A stretch of 28,818 bases of DNA from Tubulinosema ratisbonensis (lineage: Eukaryota; Microsporidia; Tubulinosematidae). Of this stretch, positions 23,831 through 28,818 are shown piece by piece. Every line of letters begins with the position of its first letter. Position 1 is the stretch's first letter. The translations under genes and the position numbers were made by a program. Where the stretch lies: positions 1-28,818 of the forward strand of contig RCSS01000188.1 of assembly GCA_004000155.1 (NCBI GenBank). The letters are read 5' to 3'. The notes under the pieces were generated by a model. That model was not told the origin of the DNA. It saw only the letters and a list, made by a program, of their open reading frames with translations, and did no database searches.

Positions 23831-24124
23831 TTAAAAATTTTTGTAATTCCAATGATTAAAATTATAAGAACAGAAAAGAACAAAGATCAGATAATTTATA
23901 ACAATTATATATACGCTAAAAAGAGAGTAACTAGAAATTATCAGTTTGGAAAATGCTGTATGCGAGATTGTAAGGTTAAAGTCAAATGGAACCTGGATTA
24001 TGGTGCTAGTGTAACTATGCTGAAAATTTCTTGTGATCATAACCACGCTATAAACGAAGGCCAAGTGAATATAAAATTGAAGATATATGAGATGAAAAAA
24101 AAGCGTCAAATTCTAACGAATTAA
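23762..24124 (+). CDS. 120-codon ORF: FLYWCH finger behind an out-of-frame Merlin tail
   Basis: This is an intact ORF from the first ATG (23762) to TAA; an in-frame TTG at 23750 would add four codons. The first 34 or so residues overlap the decayed Merlin C-terminus in a different frame and form a hydrophobic stretch with no homologous meaning. From about 23864 the protein is a FLYWCH-type zinc finger: IRTEKNKDQIIYNNYIY, then CC-x3-C and, about 20 residues on, C-D-H-N-H, so the C-C-H-H ligands are kept, although the family's W-x-C tryptophan is replaced (FGKC). FLYWCH fingers bind DNA and sit at the N-terminus of MULE transposases, and core pieces of one follow downstream in broken frames. 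It is most likely the surviving 5' part of a dead transposase; a domesticated DNA-binding protein is possible but unsupported. Confidence 0.4.
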   Translation: MSSRVIDQIFSMVRFLYLLFLTHLKIFVIPMIKIIRTEKNKDQIIYNNYIYAKKRVTRNYQFGKCCMRDCKVKVKWNLDYGASVTMLKISCDHNHAINEGQVNIKLKIYEMKKKRQILTN

Positions 24125-25115
24125 GTAGAAACATAATTAATTCTGTAATGTTTGAAGCGACATAAATACTTTAAATATAATTGAAGACTTCGAAACTATT
24201 CCAAAAATGTTAAAAAAATCTAAGAATAGATAAAAATATTTTCCTCTAATTTAACAACGAATTGAAGCAAAAAACTTTGTTTGCTGTAACTCATTTTAAC
24301 AGAAATTTACAGATCTGGCTTTAGTAAATTTCAAAATTTCACTGAAGAAAGAAATTTTATCATATTTTTCTCGGATTTAGGAAAATCGTGCTAAAAGTAA
24401 TCACATTCGATCAGTAGAGGATATTTTAAAGTATTTCCTACTTCTTATAAGCAACTCTATACTATAAGCGTCATTACTCATCATCATGTCTATCCTATCC
24501 TATTATTTTTATAATTATGAAGAACAGAAAGAAGGACACATATGTAAAATCATTAAGCATAATAAAATCGCTTATTAACGTTATTAATCAACAAAAAATA
24601 AAATCTGATTTTGAATTTCTTACAATCTAGCTCTGAATAAAGTGATCACTAGTTCAAAGGTATCATATTTATCTCATTTGTCACAAGCAGTTTTTGGTAA
24701 AACAACAGGATATGGGCTTTACTTTCTTATATAAACCTCAAAAAATTTGTGAAAGCTTTATCTTTACTCAATTTTTTTCATTTGATTACATACTTGATAC
24801 TTTTGTTAGTTTAAAAACCATTCTTTTTATAGCAGTAATTATAAATTAATTTATAATTATTCCCACAATAATTATCTTGATTCATTAAATAGACCTCATT
24901 TTTCTCTGATCGTATGGTGTTTCTGGGTTTAAATTTAAGATGATTTACCTGGCACGAATAATGCCATCAATTGATGGCACAATGCTTCTTTTAATCATTC
25001 TAGATATAGTTCATACTTATTTGTTAAGAGAATCAAAATAAAAGAAGATGTATTTATAACGAGATAAAGTTTAAATCAAAATTTAAAATAAGCAGATATT
25101 CAAATCTAGAAAGAG
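23864..25115 (+). pseudogene. MULE-type transposase relic with N-terminal FLYWCH finger
   Basis: Successive fragments follow the order of a Mutator-like transposase. First is the FLYWCH finger (23864-24046), then DFETIPKMLKKSKNR (about 24186-24231). GYFKVFPTSYKQLYTISV (24419-24472) aligns with D-G-T-F-K-x-x-P-x-x-Y-x-Q-L-Y-T-I around the first catalytic Asp, here lost to S-stop-R. NLALNKVITSSKVSYLSHL (24624 on) and SQAVFGKTTGYGL match the D-x-E-x-A ... FP ... C-x-F-H-x-x-Q block, also without its acid. DLPGTNNAIN-stop-WHNA (24942 on) matches P-R-T-N-N-x-I-E-G-W-H near the C-terminus. At least three frames and many stops are involved, so it is dead. It begins within about 35 bases of the Merlin relic on the same strand. 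No long terminal inverted repeats were recognised. Confidence 0.8.
24836..24859. repeat. 24-bp perfect A/T palindrome
   Basis: The bases form an uninterrupted palindrome centred on aattaatt, inside the MULE relic. It is all A and T, so some such palindromes are expected by chance in this DNA. Confidence 0.35.
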
Positions 25116-26089
25116 AAATTAATCCCTTTTAAAAAATCACCAAAAATAATATCATGCTATTTTCACTTTAAAATTGAATGAATGCTATTTTATTTAGTAA
25201 TCATTTATTTTATTTTTAAACTAAAATTTTATTCTTGGTACTAATAGAATCACTAAAAAAATTTGAATTATTTTCCAAATAACATAAAAATTATGTAGCA
25301 CACAAGTCTGTTCAACTTAAGCTTTACAATAAATTATAAATAAATCTAATGTTGATCCTTTTATTGAGGATAACATATTAATATAATTTAAGAATGTATG
25401 TTAAGCATTACAGCCAGAACTTAAAGTATAGACTCTGAGTAAGATGTTTGGCAAAAAAAATTTTTTATTTTCTTAATGAAAAATTGATTGGTACTTTGTT
25501 TCTTTAAAGTTTGTCTTACTAGATGTCATAATGATGGGATAAGAGGATTATCATTATTTTTGATTTCATTTTTTAATTTTCGTGTTATATTAATAATAAT
25601 TACTTATTTTTAAATAGAAGGTTTAGATTAATAATGTTATTTAGAAAATCGATGCGTATTTGTAATACGTTTCTAAATTTTATATTCAAAAATTAATTTA
25701 ATGATTGCAAAAAAAGAAGTTAAATGTAAATCTTGTGTCACAAATAAAGATATCTTTTTAAAAGTAAAATAAATATTTTTTTCTAAATATTGAATTTTTC
25801 TAGCATTTTTTCATTTAAAAGTAAAAATATTTATGTACCTACACTAATAATTTATTTAAGTTAATTTTATGATAAGATTTCTTGTATCTATTCTTATTCA
25901 AAACCATTTTTATTTTATTTTTAGTAATTAAGATTTTTTTAAGAAATAATTATTATTTTTATTTTTTTTAAAAAATCTTTGTCTCTGTAATTAAATTTTT
26001 TTCCTATAATAATACATTTTTATTAAATTTTATAATTAATCTAATAAACAAAAATTAATTTCTTTTTTATTTNNNTTNAAAAAAATAAT
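25116..26089. other. AT-rich spacer with unresolved bases
   Basis: No gene recognised. Four undetermined bases (26073-26075 and 26078) lie just past the POP4 stop codon, in a homopolymer-rich stretch. Confidence 0.55.
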
Positions 26090-26569
26090 TTATTTTTTAA
26101 AAAATCTGTTATATTTCAAAAACTTACCCAAAATAAAATATCTTATCCCATCAACCTTATAAACAAAATCATACATCTGTTTAGGATAAACCTTTAAACT
26201 ATCATCACTATGTATAATCAAAAAAGAATTTTTTCTTTCCTCAACCACAATCCCTTCCTTTATTCCACTAATGGTTTTAAATTTTAAGAGTGCACCTGTA
26301 AGCTCAGCTTTGTAAAGAATTTGTAAGAAATTNGTTGATTTGATTTTTTTGATGTATTCGTTGTGTAATTCGTTTACTTTTAGGAAATCTGTGTATTTTA
26401 ATTGGCTATAAGTTTGTTTTATCACTTTTCTTTTTAAAGATTCTTTTTGATCTGAGATGAATGACGTTCTTGTGTGCACTTTTTTTATGTTGCTTTCTAT
26501 TTTCTCTTTTGATTTTGTGTTTAAGTGTTCTAACACGTCAAAATCACTTTTTAATATTTTATCATACAT
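26090..26569 (-). CDS. POP4: RNase P/MRP protein subunit POP4 (Rpp29)
   Basis: Rpp29/Pop4 is a core protein of nuclear RNase P, which removes tRNA 5' leaders, and of RNase MRP, which cuts pre-rRNA. The 159-residue protein has a basic, helical N-terminal half (1-78) and a C-terminal Sm-like beta-barrel (about 83-150). The barrel carries the family signature: LYKAELTGALLKF (85-97), then ISGIKEGIVVEERKNSFLII (100-119) and the LKVYPKQMYDFVY strand (125-137). These match the family pattern of H/Y-K-A-D-L-T-G-A, G-I-V-v-x-E-T-x-N-T-F and v-I-P-K. The length is shorter than yeast or human versions, as usual in microsporidia. Residue 79 contains an ambiguous base (26333), but the codon is ACN and therefore Thr in any case. 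Start is the first ATG. It is divergent from PWP1 across a 109-bp spacer. Confidence 0.85.
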   Translation of the reverse strand: MYDKILKSDFDVLEHLNTKSKEKIESNIKKVHTRTSFISDQKESLKRKVIKQTYSQLKYTDFLKVNELHNEYIKKIKSXNFLQILYKAELTGALLKFKTISGIKEGIVVEERKNSFLIIHSDDSLKVYPKQMYDFVYKVDGIRYFILGKFLKYNRFFKK

Positions 26570-26678
26570 TATTTTTAATAATTTTTTTATTTTAAATAAA
26601 ATATTTTTTAGTTAATTTTTATATATTTTTTTGAATTATAAATGAATTAATTAATTTTTAATTTTTAACAATCAATCC
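26570..26678. promoter_or_regulatory. Shared bidirectional spacer between POP4 and PWP1
   Basis: The two start codons face away from each other across 109 bases of nearly pure A/T, with TATA-like runs (atatatt near 26621-26629, tataaa near 26637-26642). Both promoters must lie here or within the coding ends. I see no other motif I can name. The PWP1 ATG is directly preceded by aatcc. A shared regulatory region would suit two genes of the RNA-processing and ribosome-assembly programme, but co-regulation is an inference. Confidence 0.5.
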
Positions 26679-27581
26679 ATGTTGTCATCAATCGATTTTT
26701 TGTCAGACGATTTCACTTTAAAAGCCTTAGAAACAGACCAAATAGATGAAGACTCTTCCATAGAAGATGAAGAAATCTTGTTAACAGATAAAGTTATAGT
26801 ATCTACCTACCCATCAGATGAGACAAACTCACTTTTATTTTACGTTTACTCATCTGAATACTTCTATCCTCATCATGAAGTATCTTACCCATCACTTTTC
26901 TTTGATTGTAAAGTGTTAGAAGATAACTTTGTGGCTGTGTCATCTCTTTCTAAAGATGTGCTTGTATTTGATCCTAAAATAAAGAATTTGGACACTTTTA
27001 CGTATTCACTTAAAGGTCATCAGTCTAATGTTCTTTGTTTAGATTATACTGATTCATTAATCAGTGGCAGTGAGGATAAATCAATTATTTTTTGGGATAA
27101 TCTCAAAATCAAAGAAAGAATTCAGACCAATGATGAAATAGTTAAATTATCTGTGTGTAACAAATTAATTGCTTATTTATCAAATGATAAATTAGTTTTA
27201 AGAAGTAACGAAGAAATTTTAAAAGAAATCAAGCTAAAAGAAATAGAAGATATTAAGTTAACACCCACTAAATTGTTTTACTCTCAAGGAGAAGGTAATT
27301 TATTTGTATTAGATCTTGTTAATTACACCCAATCCTCTTTTAAAATACATAATGAGGTAATTAACACAATTGATTTTTATAATGATTGGATTGTGACAGG
27401 ATCAGAAGATAAAACTGTTAAAGTGTTTGATTGGGTTAATAATAAATTGATAAGAAGTTTTAAGGTAAGTGATTCTGTGACTAAGCTTAAGATGAACGAA
27501 GGGGTGTGTTTTTATGGTGGAGAGGATACTGAATTGAGTTATTTGAATTTTAAGAATGCGTGTTTAAAAGAGAACCAATAA
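26679..27581 (+). CDS. PWP1: WD-repeat ribosome-biogenesis protein PWP1 (shortened)
   Basis: PWP1 is a nucleolar WD40 protein needed for pre-60S ribosome assembly and linked to rRNA synthesis. The 300-residue protein starts with an acidic stretch (residues 16-33, rich in Asp/Glu). VSTYPSDETNSLLFYVY (41-57) and FYPHHEVSYPSLFFD (62-76) follow, matching the PWP1-specific Y-P-x-D and Y-V-H-H-D-x-x-L-P-x-F-P segments. WD repeats come next: one ends VFDP (96-99), one runs LKGHQSNVLCLDY to ISGSEDKSIIFWD (111-140), weaker blades lie at about 150-215, and IHNEVINTIDFYNDWIVTGS ends in VKVFDW (223-252). A last partial blade ends near 290. Yeast and human homologues are about 1.6 to 2 times longer, so loops, the acidic insert and the C-terminal tail have been lost, as is common in microsporidia. 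The start ATG is the first in frame. Confidence 0.82.
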   Translation: MLSSIDFLSDDFTLKALETDQIDEDSSIEDEEILLTDKVIVSTYPSDETNSLLFYVYSSEYFYPHHEVSYPSLFFDCKVLEDNFVAVSSLSKDVLVFDPKIKNLDTFTYSLKGHQSNVLCLDYTDSLISGSEDKSIIFWDNLKIKERIQTNDEIVKLSVCNKLIAYLSNDKLVLRSNEEILKEIKLKEIEDIKLTPTKLFYSQGEGNLFVLDLVNYTQSSFKIHNEVINTIDFYNDWIVTGSEDKTVKVFDWVNNKLIRSFKVSDSVTKLKMNEGVCFYGGEDTELSYLNFKNACLKENQ

Positions 27582-28128
27582 GTAAAAAATATTTATTGCA
27601 NNNNTTTAGATAGTAAAAATGTATTTTTTTTTATATTTTAAATGTCGTACATGCCTACATCTTAGAAATTTCTGAGAAAACTTTCTTGTTTTAATTTTTT
27701 CTTAAAAAAGAAATACAACAGAAAGTAAGAAATATAAATTAATTTCAGTTACTAATAATTAGTTCTTAATCAAAGTACGACATAAAATCATTATACTCTC
27801 ATATTTTAGATAATTAAATATGTAATTAATTAGTGTAAATAGTTATATTTAAAACAATCCTTTATTTTGATATTAGAAAAATATTTTATAAATTAAACTC
27901 TTAATCTTAGATATATCTTACTATAATATAATAAATTAAGCTAATAAATCGTGTTATTAGACGTTAGTTGGTATTTGGTTCTAGATCATCAGGAACATAG
28001 AGATATAGATCAGAAAAGTAAAAAGATAAAACGTATTTTCAAATAAATATGCAATTAAAATAAANTATTATTTTATTTNCCNTTTTGGAGGGAAATTTAA
28101 CCTTAAATACAAAAATAATAAATAAATA
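27582..28128. other. Spacer with unresolved bases
   Basis: Four undetermined bases follow the PWP1 stop (27601-27604), and single ones occur at 28065, 28079 and 28082, so the local assembly is imperfect. A near-palindrome cttagaaatttctgag lies at about 27661-27676. No gene recognised. Confidence 0.5.
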
Positions 28129-28299
28129 ATGGGGTTTCAGAATAATTATAAAAATAACACTAACAATAAAGATTCTGGTGACGACCTTAAAGGCGCACCA
28201 GAAGGAGCAAGAGGTAAGTCTCTATACTTACACTACCTCTATGGTGGCCAAATGCTCCGGCCACACATCAGATATAAAAAGTTTAAATGTGATGTTTAA
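28129..28299 (+). CDS. Candidate 56-residue small ORF, unidentified
   Basis: From ATG at 28129 to TAA at 28297-28299 the frame reads an asparagine-rich start (NNYKNNTNNK) followed by a less AT-biased part (DLKGAPEGARGKSLYLHYLY). No family is recognised. The same GC-richer DNA can form three consecutive hairpins, and its other frames are open for similar lengths (a 65-codon plus ORF overlaps at 28178-28375). On the minus strand a long, four-times-stopped frame runs through it. Which reading, if any, is real cannot be decided here. Unresolved bases lie 47 or more bases upstream, so the start could be affected by assembly error. Confidence 0.2.
   Translation: MGFQNNYKNNTNNKDSGDDLKGAPEGARGKSLYLHYLYGGQMLRPHIRYKKFKCDV
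28173..28264. other. Three consecutive hairpins in a GC-rich island (candidate structured RNA)
   Basis: Three inverted repeats follow one another in 92 bases of near-balanced composition. Hairpin 1 has ttctggtg (28173-28180) and caccagaa (28196-28203), perfect over 8 bp, with an inner cctt/aagg. Hairpin 2 has gaggtaagt (28211-28219) against actta-c-acta-cctc (28226-28239), a 6-base loop and a bulge. Hairpin 3 has gtggcc (28244-28249) and ggccac (28259-28264), perfect over 6 bp, with a 9-base loop. Arms are G/C-rich in an A/T-rich region. It is not a tRNA, because arm lengths and boxes do not fit. It could be a small non-coding RNA, a decayed mobile element end or chance. Confidence 0.35.
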
Positions 28300-28483
28300 A
28301 TGTCACAGTGTTTTTGTAAGCTCCCTAAATTTATCAGAATTAAGGTGTTCAGTTTTTTTTTCCTCAACTGTCTAACGATTAATTAAAAAATTTCTCTTCA
28401 AAACGGGCTTGTATATCTTTACCTTTCCAAAAGTTTTCATTATAATGGCAAGCCTATACTTAGCTGTTGTTTTTATCTTATTT

Positions 28484-28596
28484 TTATTTTCATATTTAAT
28501 ATTTAATATTTTTATTTTTATATTTAATATTTTTTTATTTAAATATTCTCATATTTAATATTTTTATTTGTTTATTTAAATACTTAATATTTTCAT
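28484..28596. repeat. AT-only degenerate tandem repeat
   Basis: Irregular copies of atatttaatattttt-type units, several preceded by c (catatttaatattt), extend for about 110 bases. This is low-complexity DNA probably grown by replication slippage. Confidence 0.6.
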
Positions 28597-28740
28597 ATGT
28601 TTTTTTGGTTTGATACGCACAAAAATCTAACCCTCGAGGAAGTCTCGAGAAGAACTAAAATATCAGTATATAATAAAATTTAGTGTTTTTAAGAGAAATA
28701 GATCTTGTAAGCTCCTTGGTATTGTTTTTATAGATATTTT
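28597..28740 (+). pseudogene. Possible second Merlin-like transposase fragment (helix-turn-helix region)
   Basis: A short frame (ATG at 28597, stop at 28681-28683) reads THKNLTLEEVSRRTKISVY, a helix-turn-helix-like pattern. After a one-frame slip, IIKFSVFKRNRSCKLL follows (from 28670). In Merlin/IS1595-type transposases a segment of this kind (leucine-x-glutamate-x-valine-serine, then threonine-x-isoleucine-serine, then a phenylalanine- and arginine-rich helix) precedes the IGGxG block. The block itself is not visible before the window ends, and an XRE- or Tc1-like helix-turn-helix is an alternative. The GC rise (ctcgag twice, 28633-28650) supports decayed coding DNA. Confidence 0.3.
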
Positions 28741-28818
28741 AACCCATATGTTCTTAATTTTAAATAAATAATTTAAAATAAATAATTAATATTAATTAAA
28801 TTAACCCCAATCAAACCC

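Noticed and set aside
23831..24109. 92-codon minus ORF
   Set aside because: Antisense shadow of the FLYWCH ORF, whose zinc ligands are recognisable on the plus strand.
28205..28222. gaggtaagt as a possible 5' splice site
   Set aside because: No coding exon upstream that I can support and no matching acceptor; better explained as the arm of hairpin 2.
28178..28375. 65-codon plus ORF
   Set aside because: Overlaps the small ORF at 28129 in another frame and the hairpin island; no motif supports it.
1..28818. CRISPR array, rRNA, tRNA or telomere repeat
   Set aside because: No regularly spaced repeats, no rRNA-like conserved stretches and no tRNA boxes were found; a CRISPR array is not expected in a eukaryote.

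Overview
The window looks like a gene-poor stretch of a microsporidian genome (intracellular, fungus-related parasites). It is very AT-rich, roughly four-fifths A+T by eye. The intact genes are short and intronless, including a strongly shortened WD-repeat ribosome-biogenesis protein and a compact RNase P/MRP protein. The rest is wide spacers littered with decayed transposons of the Ty3/gypsy, Merlin and MULE (FLYWCH) types. Low gene density (three convincing genes in 28.8 kb) fits the large, expanded microsporidian genomes such as that of Edhazardia. The species is an inference; nothing in the sequence names it.

Layout. Positions 1-2.2 kb hold an edge-truncated open frame, a weak gag-like patch and a clear Ty3/gypsy integrase relic on the plus strand (about 1644-2190). 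From 2.2 to 21.7 kb the DNA is almost featureless. The exceptions are an RNase H relic on the minus strand (5938-6026), a nested inverted repeat (8529-8614), a decayed FLYWCH finger (8772-8918), a weak retropepsin-like patch near 20.3 kb and a GC-rich hairpin island near 21.4 kb. An intact 213-residue orphan gene lies at 21762-22403 (minus). From 23.09 to about 25.1 kb a Merlin transposase relic runs directly into a MULE transposase relic on the same strand. At 26.1-27.6 kb lies the only recognisable cellular locus: POP4/Rpp29 (minus) and PWP1 (plus), divergent from a 109-bp shared spacer. The last kilobase, after several unresolved bases, has a GC-rich island able to form three consecutive hairpins, AT-rich low-complexity repeats and a possible second Merlin-like fragment.

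How it fits together. POP4 (tRNA 5' and pre-rRNA processing) and PWP1 (pre-60S ribosome assembly, rRNA synthesis) both serve the translation machinery, so a shared promoter region could co-express them. The orphan gene may encode a secreted or membrane-tethered helical protein. All recognised transposon pieces carry stops and frameshifts and none is complete, so this is a graveyard of old insertions. I found no tRNA, rRNA or CRISPR and no convincing new multi-gene system. The observations most worth a second look are the orphan gene, the Merlin-MULE junction with its chance chimeric ORF, and the two hairpin-rich GC islands.
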